DNA of 49,861 nucleotides from Sphingomonas turrisvirgatae (lineage in GTDB: Bacteria > Pseudomonadota > Alphaproteobacteria > Sphingomonadales > Sphingomonadaceae), in NCBI RefSeq assembly GCF_001721295.1, contig NZ_MDDS01000023.1, positions 1 to 49,861 on the forward strand, in the 5' to 3' direction. The notes beneath the pieces are model-generated. The model was not told the DNA's origin, made no database searches, and saw only the letters and a list, made by a program, of their open reading frames with translations. Shown here piece by piece: positions 18,258-26,462 of this stretch. The stretch's first letter is position 1. Each line of letters opens with the position of its first letter. Made by a program: the position numbers and the translations under genes.

Positions 18258-19586
18258 CTACCGCTTGCCGCCAGCCTTGTGCACCGCGCCGCGACGCATC
18301 ACGAAGTCCACGCGCTCCAGCCGCGTCACGTCCTCGAGCGGGCTGCCGCTGACCGCGATGATGTCGGCATCCTTGCCCGGCTCGATGCTGCCGATCGTGG
18401 CGCTGCGGCCCAGCGCTTCGGCTGCGCTGACCGTGGCCGCCTTGATCGCCTGTGCCGGGGTCATTCCGGCCTTGACCATCAGTGCGAACTCGCGCGCATT
18501 GTCGCCATGCTTCGACACGCCGGTGTCGGTGCCGAACGCGACCTTGACGCCCGCGGCGATCGCCTTGCTGTGGCTGGCGAAGGCGGCAGCGGCGGCTTCC
18601 TCGGCCTTGGGCAGCACGGCAGGCGGCAGCAGCCCCTTGCGCGCGAACTCGACGGCTGCTTGCGGCGCCAGCATGGTCGGGACGAGCCAGGTGCCCTTGG
18701 CCTTCATCGCCTTGATCGCCTCGTCGTCCAGGAACGATCCGTGATCGACCGTATCGACGCCGGCCGCAACCGCCGCCTTGGTGCCCGCGACGCCGTGGCT
18801 GTGCGTCGCGACCCGGCGCCCGAGGCCGTGCGCCGTATCGATGATCGCACGCATCTCTTCATCGGTCATCGCGCGGCCAAGACCGCCCGAGACGTTCGAG
18901 AGCACGCCGCCCGTCGACATGTACTTGATCGCCTGCGCGCCCAGCGCGATCTGCTGCCGCACCGCGCGGCGACAATCGTCCGGCCCGTCACAGGTGTTGA
19001 TCTGATGCTGGTGCATCGCGTCGGCAAAGGTTTCCGAAAGACCGTTGCTGGGATCGGCATGGCCGCCGGTCACCGAAATGGCGGTGCCGACATTGACGAT
19101 CGTCGGCCCAGCGATCACCCCGCGCTCGACCTCCTCGCGCAGTGCGCGCATGCCGCGCGCATTGCCGCCCAGGTCGCGAACAGTGGTGAAGCCCGCGTCC
19201 AGCGTCACCCGCGCGTTCCCGACCGCCCACATCATGTCGTCGGCATCGTCGCGATTGAGCGCGGTCAGCCGGTCGTTCAGCGGGTCGCCGCCGATGCCCC
19301 ACAGATGGACGTGCATGTCGATCAATCCCGGCAGGACGAACCGGTCCTTGAGATCGACCAGCTCGGCCCCGCCCTCGGGCGCGACATGGCCGTCACGCAC
19401 CTCGGCGATCTTGCCATCGCGCACGATGATCGTGCTCGCTCCGCGCGCCGCCTCACCCGGACGGGCGAGCAGCGCGCCGGCATGGATATAGGTGACCGTG
19501 GGCGCCGCCGCTGCAGGTGCGGCGGTCTGGGCCGACAGCGGCGTTGCAGCGAGCAGGACGGCGGCGATAGCGGTGAAACGGCGCAT
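18258..19586 (-). CDS. Secreted metal-dependent amidohydrolase (imidazolonepropionase/Xaa-Pro dipeptidase-like)
   Basis: A 442-residue enzyme with a signal peptide (MRRFTAIAAVLLAATPLSAQ). The metal site of the amidohydrolase superfamily is visible: HxH in GLIDMHVHLWG (about 88-98), a probable carboxylated Lys in AIKYMSTGG (about 220), His residues in THSHG (about 262) and Asp in FGTDTGVSKHG (about 350). Members of this periplasmic group in sphingomonads are annotated as dipeptidases or amidohydrolases; the substrate is not predictable. It is monocistronic, and two hairpins follow the stop. Confidence 0.9.
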   Translation of the reverse strand: MRRFTAIAAVLLAATPLSAQTAAPAAAAPTVTYIHAGALLARPGEAARGASTIIVRDGKIAEVRDGHVAPEGGAELVDLKDRFVLPGLIDMHVHLWGIGGDPLNDRLTALNRDDADDMMWAVGNARVTLDAGFTTVRDLGGNARGMRALREEVERGVIAGPTIVNVGTAISVTGGHADPSNGLSETFADAMHQHQINTCDGPDDCRRAVRQQIALGAQAIKYMSTGGVLSNVSGGLGRAMTDEEMRAIIDTAHGLGRRVATHSHGVAGTKAAVAAGVDTVDHGSFLDDEAIKAMKAKGTWLVPTMLAPQAAVEFARKGLLPPAVLPKAEEAAAAAFASHSKAIAAGVKVAFGTDTGVSKHGDNAREFALMVKAGMTPAQAIKAATVSAAEALGRSATIGSIEPGKDADIIAVSGSPLEDVTRLERVDFVMRRGAVHKAGGKR

Positions 19587-19633
19587 GTTGATCTCCCCTG
19601 TTCTCGCCAGCTTAGCGCGCTTTTCAGGCGATA

Positions 19634-20008
19634 CTAGCCGCCCGGTTGCGTGATCGTAGGCGGATCGCTTGCCGGGAAACTGTCGTCCAGCTCCGCGTCC
19701 AGCTCGGCGTCTGCGCGGTTCTTCGCGACGCTCGCGTTCATCCGTTCGATCTGCTCCGGCGTCGCCTCCCCCTGATGCTTCGCCTTCCAGTCGCCATAGG
19801 GCATGCCATAGATCGCTTCGCGCGCGGCGTCCTTGCTCAGTTCGCCTCCGCTCGCTTCGGCCACCCAGTCGCTCAGGCAGTTGCGGCAGAATCCCGCGAG
19901 GCCCATCAATTCGATATTCTCGGCATCCGTGCGGTGGCGCAGATGCCGTACCAGCCTGCGGAACGCTTGCGCGGCGATCCGGTCATCGATGCTGTCCAGC
20001 GTTGGCAT
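19634..20008 (-). CDS. DUF1244 protein with acidic C-terminal tail
   Basis: A 124-residue protein. AFRRLVRHLRHRTDAENIEL followed by MGLAGFCRNCLSDW (about 34-48) and YGMPYGDWKAKHQG (about 68-81) define DUF1244, a small helical family with a conserved CxxC that may bind metal; function unknown. Beyond the usual end, about 40 extra residues form a charged tail ending DDSFPASDPPTITQPGG, a motif that also occurs at the end of other small alphaproteobacterial proteins. The ATG at 20008 was chosen by family start. It is divergent from pyk with a 74-bp gap. Confidence 0.88.
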   Translation of the reverse strand: MPTLDSIDDRIAAQAFRRLVRHLRHRTDAENIELMGLAGFCRNCLSDWVAEASGGELSKDAAREAIYGMPYGDWKAKHQGEATPEQIERMNASVAKNRADAELDAELDDSFPASDPPTITQPGG

Positions 20009-20082
20009 GATTATGGTCTCTCCGGTTGAACGGGCCGCATTTGCCGTTAGGAACGCCAGCGCACAAGGCGGAGACCGGATTG

Positions 20083-21549
20083 ATGAACAAGGCCATGCAC
20101 CCCCGTTCGCGCAAGGTGCGCGTTCTGGCGACGCTGGGCCCGGCGAGCAGCACGCCGGAGATGGTGGCAAAGCTGCACGCCGCGGGCGCCGATGCATTCC
20201 GCATCAACATGAGCCATGGCGATCAGGAATCGAAGGTGCCGGTCATCCAGGCGATCCGCGCGCTGGAAAAGACCACCGGCCGCCCGACTACGATCCTGGC
20301 CGACCTTCAAGGACCCAAGTTGCGCGTCGGCAAGTTCGCCGAGGGGCGCGTGACGCTCGCGACCGGCGCCGCCTTCCGCCTCGATCGCTCGTCCGAACCC
20401 GGCGACGTCACCCGCGTCGAACTGCCGCATCGCGAGATTTTCGAGGCGGTGGCCGAGGGCGCACGCCTGCTGCTCGACGACGGCAAGATGGTGCTGCGCG
20501 TCACTGGCTATGGCGGCCATGGCGGTGACGCGTGGATCGACACGCGGGTCGAGGTCGGCGGCACCTTGTCCAATTCCAAGGGGCTGAACGTCCCCGACAT
20601 GGTGTTGCCGCTCGCCGCGCTGACCGAAAAGGACCGCAGCGATCTTGCCTTCGCGGTCGAGCAGAAGGTCGACTGGATCGCGCTCTCGTTCGTGCAGCGG
20701 CCGGAGGATCTGGCCGAAGCGCGCAAGCTGATCGGCGGCGGGGCGGCGCTGCTGGCCAAGATCGAGAAGCCGAGCGCGGTCACCCGGCTGGAGGAGATCG
20801 TCGAAGCGTGCGACGGCGTGATGGTCGCGCGCGGCGACCTGGGCGTCGAGCTGCCGCCGCAAAGCGTGCCCCCGTTGCAGAAGCGGATCGTGGAAACTGC
20901 GCGCCGCTTGGGCCGCCCGGTGATCGTCGCGACGCAGATGCTTGAATCGATGATCACCTCGCCCTCGCCCACCCGCGCCGAGGTGTCGGACGTGGCGACC
21001 GCAGTCTATGACGGCGCCGACGCGATCATGCTGTCGGCCGAAAGCGCGGCCGGCGCATGGCCGACCGAATCAGTGACGATGATGAACGACATCGCCGATT
21101 CGGTGGAGCGCGATCCGGCGCATGGCGACCGCGTGCATTTTACCGTGACCAAGCCCGATCCGACCACCGCCGACGCTTTGGCCGAAGCGGCCAAGTCGAT
21201 CGCCGCGACGGTCAGCGCGACGGCGATCATCTGCTTCACCATGTCCGGCTCGACCGCGCGCCGCATCGCGCGCGAACGGCCGGCGGTGCCGATCCTGGTG
21301 CTGACGCCAAAGGTCGAGACGGCACGGCGCATGGGCCTGCTCTGGGGCACCCATGCCGTGCACACCAAGGATGTCGGCTCGTTCGAGGAGATGGTGGCAA
21401 AGGCCAAGCGCATGGCGCTGCGCCACGGCATCGCCAAGGCGGGCGATCGAGTCATCATCTGCGCCGGCGTGCCCTTTGGCACGCCAGGGTCGACCAACGT
21501 CCTCCACGTCGTGCCCATCATCGGCGACGAGTTGAAGGGGCGAAACTAA
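20083..21549 (+). CDS. pyk: Pyruvate kinase
   Basis: A 488-residue glycolytic enzyme making pyruvate and ATP from PEP and ADP. RVLATLGPASSTPEMVAKLH, FRINMSHG, ILADLQGPKLRVG, ALLAKIEKPSAV, DGVMVARGDLGVELP and ATQMLESMI are the hallmark stretches, including the catalytic Lys in AKIEKP and the MARGDLGVE metal site. The C-terminal allosteric-type domain (about 365-485) is present. The start at 20083 has AAGGCGGAGA just upstream. It is divergent from the DUF1244 gene and followed by the entericidin-like gene. Confidence 0.97.
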   Translation: MNKAMHPRSRKVRVLATLGPASSTPEMVAKLHAAGADAFRINMSHGDQESKVPVIQAIRALEKTTGRPTTILADLQGPKLRVGKFAEGRVTLATGAAFRLDRSSEPGDVTRVELPHREIFEAVAEGARLLLDDGKMVLRVTGYGGHGGDAWIDTRVEVGGTLSNSKGLNVPDMVLPLAALTEKDRSDLAFAVEQKVDWIALSFVQRPEDLAEARKLIGGGAALLAKIEKPSAVTRLEEIVEACDGVMVARGDLGVELPPQSVPPLQKRIVETARRLGRPVIVATQMLESMITSPSPTRAEVSDVATAVYDGADAIMLSAESAAGAWPTESVTMMNDIADSVERDPAHGDRVHFTVTKPDPTTADALAEAAKSIAATVSATAIICFTMSGSTARRIARERPAVPILVLTPKVETARRMGLLWGTHAVHTKDVGSFEEMVAKAKRMALRHGIAKAGDRVIICAGVPFGTPGSTNVLHVVPIIGDELKGRN

Positions 21550-21612
21550 CGGCTGCGGAACGAACCCGCCCGCTCGATCATTCAGCCGTTCGGCAGCTTG
21601 ATGGAGGAAGTG

Positions 21613-21741
21613 ATGCGAAAGTTCGTTGTTCTGGCCCTGACCGGCCTCGCCCTCACCGCGTGCAACACGATCGAAGGCGTGGGCAAGGACGTGAAATCGG
21701 CGGGCGACACCGTCGCCAAGACGGCCGACGATTCCAAGTAG
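21613..21741 (+). CDS. Entericidin A/B-family lipoprotein
   Basis: A 42-residue lipoprotein: MRKFVVLALTGLALTAC carries a signal peptide and lipobox (LTAC, Cys17), followed by NTIEGVGKDVKSAGDTVAKT and a short charged end. The NTxxGxGKDxxxxG pattern defines the entericidin/EcnA-B family, envelope lipoproteins linked to stress in enterobacteria; in alphaproteobacteria the role is open. GGAGGAAG lies six bases before the ATG. An eight-pair hairpin follows immediately (21752-21771). Confidence 0.92.
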   Translation: MRKFVVLALTGLALTACNTIEGVGKDVKSAGDTVAKTADDSK

Positions 21742-21744
21742 ATC

Positions 21745-22539
21745 CTAATCGGCGGCGGCTTCGGCCGCCGCTTCCTTTTCGCCCAGATCCTTGGCCCGCC
21801 GCCGGCGCGTGAACCAGATGCCGACGAGCGAGAGGAAATAGAGCGCGCAAAGCGGCCCGGCGAGCAGCAGCTGCGACCCGATATCGGGCGGCGTCAGCAC
21901 CGCCGCCACGGCAAAGGCGGCGACGACGGCATAGCGCCAGGCGCTCTTCAACTGCTCGTAGGTGACGATCCCGGCCCGCTCGAGCAGCATCAGCAGCACC
22001 GGCAACAGGAACGAGATGCCGAACGCGAACAGGAACTGCATCACGAAATCGAGATAGTTGCCGACCGCGGGCAGCGCTTCCTGCTTCACTCCGCCGCCCA
22101 GGTCGCCTTCCAGCCCCAGCAGGAACTTGAGCGCGACGGGAATCGCGAAGAAATAGGCAAGCGCGCAGCCCAGGGCGAACAACACCGGCGTCGCCAGCAG
22201 GAACGGCAGCAGCGCCCGCTTCTCCTTGCGGTACAGGCCGGGCGCGACGAATTGCCACAGCTGGTTGGCGATGACCGGGAACGACACCATCATCGCGGCA
22301 AAGAACGCCACCTTGATCTGCACCATGAAGGCTTCGAAGATCTGGGTGAAGACCAGCCGGTCCTGCCCCGCCGCGGCCAGCGGCTGGACGAGCAGGCCGA
22401 AGATCGGCTTGGCGAAGTAGAAGGCCACGGCAAAGGTCAGCACGAGCGACACGACGCAATAGAACAGCCGCCGGCGCAGTTCGATCAGATGGTCGAGCAG
22501 CGGCGCTTCGCTGTTGTCGATCTCGTCCTCGCTGCTCAT
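21745..22539 (-). CDS. tatC: Sec-independent protein translocase TatC
   Basis: A 264-residue six-helix inner-membrane protein, the signal-peptide receptor of the twin-arginine translocase. The N-terminal APLLDHLIELRRRLFYCVVS is the diagnostic TatC start, FTQIFEAFMVQIKVAFFAAM and LFALGCALAYFF follow, and the LLAGPLCALYFLSLVGIWFT helix is near the end. It overlaps tatB by four bases and is the last gene of the argS-to-tatC run. Its final codons (AAAEAAAD) form a hairpin that probably serves the convergent entericidin gene as terminator. Confidence 0.97.
   Translation of the reverse strand: MSSEDEIDNSEAPLLDHLIELRRRLFYCVVSLVLTFAVAFYFAKPIFGLLVQPLAAAGQDRLVFTQIFEAFMVQIKVAFFAAMMVSFPVIANQLWQFVAPGLYRKEKRALLPFLLATPVLFALGCALAYFFAIPVALKFLLGLEGDLGGGVKQEALPAVGNYLDFVMQFLFAFGISFLLPVLLMLLERAGIVTYEQLKSAWRYAVVAAFAVAAVLTPPDIGSQLLLAGPLCALYFLSLVGIWFTRRRRAKDLGEKEAAAEAAAD
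21752..21780 (+). terminator. Terminator of the entericidin-like gene, inside the 3' end of tatC
   Basis: GCGGCGGC (21752-21759) pairs with GCCGCCGC (21764-21771) around a TTCG tetraloop, followed by TTCCTTTTC. An eight-pair stem with a UUCG loop and a U-rich tail is a good intrinsic terminator for plus-strand transcription, 11 bp past the lipoprotein stop. The same bases encode the Ala/Glu-rich C-terminus of TatC on the other strand. Confidence 0.8.
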
Positions 22540-22934
22540 GGCACGGCCTTCGTCGCGGGCGGCTCACCCTCGTCGCCCTTCAGCGCGGGCGGCTCCGTCA
22601 TCACCGGCGGCATGTCCTCGGGATCGATCGCGGCGGGCGCAGCGGGCGCGGCGCCGTCGGGATTGGGGTCATAGACAGGTGCCGGCAGCGTCTTTTCCGG
22701 CGGATGCTCGCGCATGATGCGGGCATTTTCCTCGGCCCACTTCTTTTCCATTTCGGCGAGTTCCGCCTCGCGCACCATGTTGTCAAAGCCGCTGCGGAAC
22801 TGGCGCGCCACGCCGCGCGCCTTGCCGACCCAATGGCCGACGAAGCGCATTGCCTTGGGCAGATCCTTGGGCCCAATCACCAGCAGCGCGACGATCGCCA
22901 CCACCAGGAATTCGGGCGCATTGAAATCGAGCAT
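22536..22934 (-). CDS. tatB: Sec-independent protein translocase TatB
   Basis: A 132-residue protein with an N-terminal membrane helix (PEFLVVAIVALLVIGPKDLP), the Gly-Pro hinge, and an amphipathic helix (MRFVGHWVGKARGVARQFRS), then an acidic, Pro-rich and probably disordered tail. TatB works with TatC in recognising twin-arginine signal peptides. The start reads MLDFNAPEFLVV, as usual. It sits between tatA (26-bp gap) and tatC (four-base overlap). Confidence 0.95.
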   Translation of the reverse strand: MLDFNAPEFLVVAIVALLVIGPKDLPKAMRFVGHWVGKARGVARQFRSGFDNMVREAELAEMEKKWAEENARIMREHPPEKTLPAPVYDPNPDGAAPAAPAAIDPEDMPPVMTEPPALKGDEGEPPATKAVP

Positions 22935-22960
22935 CTAAGCCGTGACCAACGCGTGCAGGC

Positions 22961-23203
22961 TTACTGGCGGTCGGCCGGACGCGCTTCGGACTGCGCCTGC
23001 GGGGTCGGCTGCGGATCGTTAACTCGCTTGGCCTCCAGCTCGGCGGGGCGCGCCGGCGTCTCGTCCTCTTCGGCCATGCCCTTCTTGAACTGCTTGATGC
23101 CCTTGGCGACGTCACCCATCATGTTCGAGAAGCGGCTGCCGCCGAACAGAAGGATTACGAGCACACCGACGATCAGCCAGTGCATCAGACTCATGCTACC
23201 CAT
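22961..23203 (-). CDS. tatA: Sec-independent protein translocase TatA
   Basis: An 80-residue pore-forming Tat subunit. The membrane helix ([20 protein letters not shown]), FG-hinge and amphipathic helix ([20 protein letters not shown]) are canonical, then an acidic/Pro-rich tail. The ATG at 23203 (MGSMSLMHW) has GGAGAG upstream and is preferred over a longer unlikely frame. It lies 28 bp after scpB and starts the tatABC triplet. Confidence 0.96.
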   Translation of the reverse strand: MGSMSLMHWLIVGVLVILLFGGSRFSNMMGDVAKGIKQFKKGMAEEDETPARPAELEAKRVNDPQPTPQAQSEARPADRQ

Positions 23204-23231
23204 CGGAACTCTCCGTTGATTCAGCGCCCAT

Positions 23232-23837
23232 CTAGTCGCGTTCGTCCGACGTTTCCATGACTTCCTCACCTTGCGCCGCCTCGAACGCGAGATCGACCGG
23301 ATCGAGCAGCCCGGCAGCGCGCAAATCGTCGATGCCGGGCAGGTCGCGGCGGCTGGCCAGGCCGAAATGCGTGAGGAACTCGGCCGTGGTCGCGAAGGTG
23401 AGCGGGCGGCCCGGCACTTCGCGGCGGCCGGCGGGCCGGATCCAGCCTGCCTCCATCAGCACGTCGAGCGTGCCTTTCGAGATCTGCACGCCGCGGATCG
23501 ATTCGATCTCGGCCCGCGTCACCGGCTCGTGATAGGCGATGATCGCCAGCGTCTCGATGCCCGCACGGCTCAGCTTGCGACTGTCCTCGCGGTCGCGCCG
23601 CAGGAAGTTGGCGAGGTCGGGCGCGGTCTGGAAATGCCAGCGCCCACCGCGCTCGACCAGCTCGATGCCACGCCCGCTATAATGATCGGCGAGCGCCGCC
23701 AGCGCGGCAGCGACATCGAAACGATCGCCGACATAGGCGCGGATATCGGCGAGCGTCAGCGGCTGCTCGGCGGCGAACAGCACCGCCTCGACCGCTCGCC
23801 CGACCTCGTCGATCGGGGTGTCGCCGGGCGAGTTCAT
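23232..23837 (-). CDS. scpB: SMC-Scp complex subunit ScpB
   Basis: A 201-residue winged-helix protein that with ScpA and SMC condenses the chromosome. [20 protein letters not shown] (about 14-33) is the first winged-helix start, and [20 protein letters not shown] followed by a [19 protein letters not shown] stretch (about 94-133) form the second. The C-terminal LVDLAF and EVME tail is normal. The ATG overlaps the scpA stop by four bases. The nagZ-scpA-scpB-tatABC order is the usual alphaproteobacterial one. Confidence 0.96.
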   Translation of the reverse strand: MNSPGDTPIDEVGRAVEAVLFAAEQPLTLADIRAYVGDRFDVAAALAALADHYSGRGIELVERGGRWHFQTAPDLANFLRRDREDSRKLSRAGIETLAIIAYHEPVTRAEIESIRGVQISKGTLDVLMEAGWIRPAGRREVPGRPLTFATTAEFLTHFGLASRRDLPGIDDLRAAGLLDPVDLAFEAAQGEEVMETSDERD

Positions 23838-24565
23838 GCGGTTGCCTTGAGATAGAGCGGCGCGAACGCCGATTGCTGGCGCAGTTCCACCCGTCCCTGC
23901 TTGGCAAGCTCGAGCGCGGCGAGGAAGGACGAGGCGAGCGCCGACTTGCGGTAGAGGCCGGTCGCCTCCCCCGGCACGAAGCTTTCGATCGTGCTCCAGT
24001 CGATGCGCTGCCCGATCAGCTCGGACACGCGGGCCAGCGCATCCTCCAGCGTCATCACCGGCCGCACTGCGACCACATGCATCACCGGGCGAGTCCTCGC
24101 GCTGATCCGGCCATAGGCGGCGATCAGGTCATAGAGTTCGGCGTCGTAGCGCGACTTGCGCACGACCCTGAGGCCTTCGGGCGCACCGCGCGAGAACACG
24201 TCACGGCCCAGCCGGTCGCGCGCGACCAGCCGTGCGCCTGCCTCACGCATGGCGTTCAGCCGTTCGAGGCGAAGCTGAAGACGCAGCGCCAGCTCCTCCG
24301 GGCTAGGCTCGACCGCCGGATCGCGCGGCAGCAGCAGCGCCGACTTGAGATAGGCGAGCCAGGCCGCCATCACGAGATAATCGGCGGCGACCTCCAGCTT
24401 GAGCTCGCGGGCTTCGTTCACATAGGTCAGATACTGGTCGACCAGTTGCAGGATGGAAAGCTGGCGAAGATCGACCTTCTGGTTGCGGGCGAGCGCGAGC
24501 AGCAGGTCGAGCGGCCCTTCCCAGCCGTCGATGTCGATGGTGAGCGCTTCGGGATCAGCGGCCAT
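23834..24565 (-). CDS. scpA: Segregation and condensation protein ScpA
   Basis: A 243-residue kleisin that bridges SMC heads. The N-terminal DGWEGPLDLLLALARNQKVD and a further VDQYLTYVNEA stretch (about 12-53) define ScpA; LEVAADYLVMAAWLAYLKSA and LLLPRD follow, and the C-terminal winged helix (ELAKQGRVELRQQSAFAPLY) is present. ATG 24565 was chosen (MAADPEALTIDI); a GTG at 24586 adds seven residues and is possible. It overlaps scpB and follows nagZ by 121 bp, a gap containing a palindromic repeat. Confidence 0.95.
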   Translation of the reverse strand: MAADPEALTIDIDGWEGPLDLLLALARNQKVDLRQLSILQLVDQYLTYVNEARELKLEVAADYLVMAAWLAYLKSALLLPRDPAVEPSPEELALRLQLRLERLNAMREAGARLVARDRLGRDVFSRGAPEGLRVVRKSRYDAELYDLIAAYGRISARTRPVMHVVAVRPVMTLEDALARVSELIGQRIDWSTIESFVPGEATGLYRKSALASSFLAALELAKQGRVELRQQSAFAPLYLKATA

Positions 24566-24656
24566 GTGCCAGCGCCATCCCCGCACGATGCCATGGGCCG
24601 CTTCGCCTCGATCGATGCCGTTTCACCGTCATCGCCATAGCTTGCGGCACCGCAGA

Positions 24657-24675
24657 CCCCGGCACAAGGCCGGGG
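24657..24675. repeat. Short palindromic interspersed element
   Basis: CCCCGGC-ACAAG-GCCGGGG at 24657-24675 is a perfect seven-base inverted repeat just after the nagZ stop. Palindromes of the form CCCCGGC(N)GCCGGGG flanked by GAC/CGAC recur between genes in sphingomonads. It may act as an mRNA-stabilising or REP-like structure between nagZ and scpA. Confidence 0.6.
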
Positions 24676-24686
24676 CGACCGGATCG

Positions 24687-25688
24687 CTATACGAGCGCCA
24701 GCAGCGCATCGCGCTTGACCAGCAATTCGGCCATGTCGGCCGCTTCCAGTCGCACGCTCGCCATCGCGCGATCGAGCCGCGCCAGTGTTTGCGGCGAAGC
24801 GTCGCCCAGCCGCCCGGCAATGTCCTGCATCTCGTCCAGCCGCGCCCAGCAATCGAGCGCGACGTCGCAGCCGGCGGCGATCGCGGCCGCGGCCTTCTCG
24901 CCCGCAGTGCCCGACAGCGCCTTCATGTCAATATCGTCGGTCATCAACAGCCCGTCGAACCCGATCCGGCCGCGGATCACGTCGCGGATGACGGTGGGCG
25001 AGAGCGTGGCCGGGTTCGCCGCGTCCCATGCCTTGAACACGACGTGGCAGGTCATCGCCATCGGCGCGTCCCTTAGCGTGCGGAACGGTTCGATATCGCT
25101 TTCCAGCGCGGCCTCGTCCGCTTCGACCACGGGCAGTTCGTAATGGCTGTCGACCACGCCGCGCCCGTGTCCCGGCATGTGCTTCACCACCCCGACGACG
25201 CCGCCCTTCGCCATCCCGTCGAGCATCACGCGGCCGAGCGCGGCGACCCGCATCGGATCGCTGCCGAACGTCCGCTCGCCCACGGCGGGCGTCGTCTCGG
25301 GCTGTCGCACGTCGAGCAGGGGCGCGCAGTTCACGTTGACGCCGACGTCGGCGAGCATCAGCGCCAGGGCGTGCGCATTGGCGCGCGCCGCCTCGATCGC
25401 CGAGGATGGAGCCAGGTCATACAGGCGGTCAAAGGCCGGTCCCGCCGGGAATTCGGGCCATACCGGCGGCTTCATTCGCGCGACGCGCCCGCCCTCCTGA
25501 TCGATCAGGATCGGCACATCGTCGCGACCGGACAGGTCGCGCAAGGTGTCGGTCAGCGCGCGCATCTGTGCGCGGTCGATACAATTGCGGGCGAACAGGA
25601 TATAGCCGAGCGGGTCGGCGTCGCGGAAGAACGCTTGTTCGTCGGGCGTGAGGACCGGGCCGGACAGGCCGTAGATGACGGGCTTCAT
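24687..25688 (-). CDS. nagZ: Beta-N-acetylhexosaminidase (muropeptide recycling)
   Basis: A 333-residue family GH3 enzyme that removes GlcNAc from muropeptides in the cytosol. FARNCIDRAQ, ILIDQEGGRVARMK (about 79-92), NVNCAPLLDV (about 124-133), ERTFG and VKHMPGHGRGVVDSH (about 169-183) are NagZ signatures; the last holds the catalytic His (Met replaces the more usual Phe of KHFPGHG). The GLLMTDDIDMKAL segment (about 252-264) carries the catalytic Asp. The start at 25688 (MKPVIYGLSG) is the family start; the in-frame extension is intergenic repeat. Confidence 0.96.
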   Translation of the reverse strand: MKPVIYGLSGPVLTPDEQAFFRDADPLGYILFARNCIDRAQMRALTDTLRDLSGRDDVPILIDQEGGRVARMKPPVWPEFPAGPAFDRLYDLAPSSAIEAARANAHALALMLADVGVNVNCAPLLDVRQPETTPAVGERTFGSDPMRVAALGRVMLDGMAKGGVVGVVKHMPGHGRGVVDSHYELPVVEADEAALESDIEPFRTLRDAPMAMTCHVVFKAWDAANPATLSPTVIRDVIRGRIGFDGLLMTDDIDMKALSGTAGEKAAAAIAAGCDVALDCWARLDEMQDIAGRLGDASPQTLARLDRAMASVRLEAADMAELLVKRDALLALV

Positions 25689-25717
25689 AGGCCCGCTATA
25701 TCCGGCCGCCCCGCCAC

Positions 25718-25745
25718 CGTCATCCCGGCTTTCGCCGGAACGACG
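25718..25745. repeat. Imperfect palindromic interspersed repeat
   Basis: CGTCATCCCGGC-TTTC-GCCGGAACGACG at 25718-25745 forms an imperfect hairpin: CGTC with GACG outside and CCGGC with GCCGG inside. Copies of the CGTCATCCCGGC..GCCGGGATGACG type are common in sphingomonad genomes; this copy has substitutions in one arm. It fills most of the 66-bp gap between the SPOR gene and nagZ. Confidence 0.65.
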
Positions 25746-25754
25746 GCGCATTGC

Positions 25755-26462
25755 TCACATCGGCGCCAGGAAGCAGGCTTCGCCCGCCGCCTTCAGCCGC
25801 CCGCACAGGTCGCGCGCCTGCCCGTTGCTGCCGGCGTTGACGCGCAGGCGGTGCACGGCCTTGCCGTTTACCTCGGCCTTTTCGACCGACTTGCCGAGTG
25901 GCGCGATGTAGTTGAACCGCTTCGACAGCCGGGCCCAGGCGGTGTTGGCCATTGCCTCGCTCGGGAACGAGCCGAGCTGGATCACCGCGCTGCCCGACGA
26001 TGCGCCGGGCGACTTCTGCGCCGGAGCGGTCGCCTGCGCCACGGCGGCGGGCACGGTCGCGACCACGCGGCTCGCGCCCTTCACCGGCGTGGGGCTCGCC
26101 TTGGGCGCGGCCTTGCCGGCGACCGGCACCTCAGGCATCGCGCCGACATTGACCGATCCGTTGGTGGTCGCCCCCTCGCTCGCGGCGAAGACGGCGTCCC
26201 CCTCACCCTCCACCTTCATGCCGCCGGGATCGTCGGGCTTGACCTTGTACGGGCCGTCCTGGGCGTTGATCAGCTCACCGGTGCCACCGCCACCGCCGGT
26301 TCGCTGGAACCAGGTATAGCCAGCGATCGCCGCCGCGACGACGGCGAGGCCCAGCACCGCCAGCAAGGCAGCGCGCAGCCAGCCGGGCCGCTCCTCATAT
26401 TCCTCATCGGCCGTCTCCAGCCAAGGCAGGCGATCGTCCTTGAGCTCGTCCACCGCGTCCAT
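25755..26462 (-). CDS. SPOR-domain protein, single-pass
   Basis: A 235-residue bitopic membrane protein. The cytoplasmic part (1-28) precedes one transmembrane helix (LRAALLAVLGLAVVAAAIAG, about 29-48), then a long Gly/Ala/Pro linker and a C-terminal SPOR domain (about 150-235, from VIQLGSFPSEAMANTAW to the end). SPOR domains bind denuded peptidoglycan at the division septum, so a role in cell division or septal wall turnover is inferred. The ATG shares a base with the argS stop (TGATG), and nagZ follows after a repeat-bearing gap. Confidence 0.92.
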   Translation of the reverse strand: MDAVDELKDDRLPWLETADEEYEERPGWLRAALLAVLGLAVVAAAIAGYTWFQRTGGGGGTGELINAQDGPYKVKPDDPGGMKVEGEGDAVFAASEGATTNGSVNVGAMPEVPVAGKAAPKASPTPVKGASRVVATVPAAVAQATAPAQKSPGASSGSAVIQLGSFPSEAMANTAWARLSKRFNYIAPLGKSVEKAEVNGKAVHRLRVNAGSNGQARDLCGRLKAAGEACFLAPM

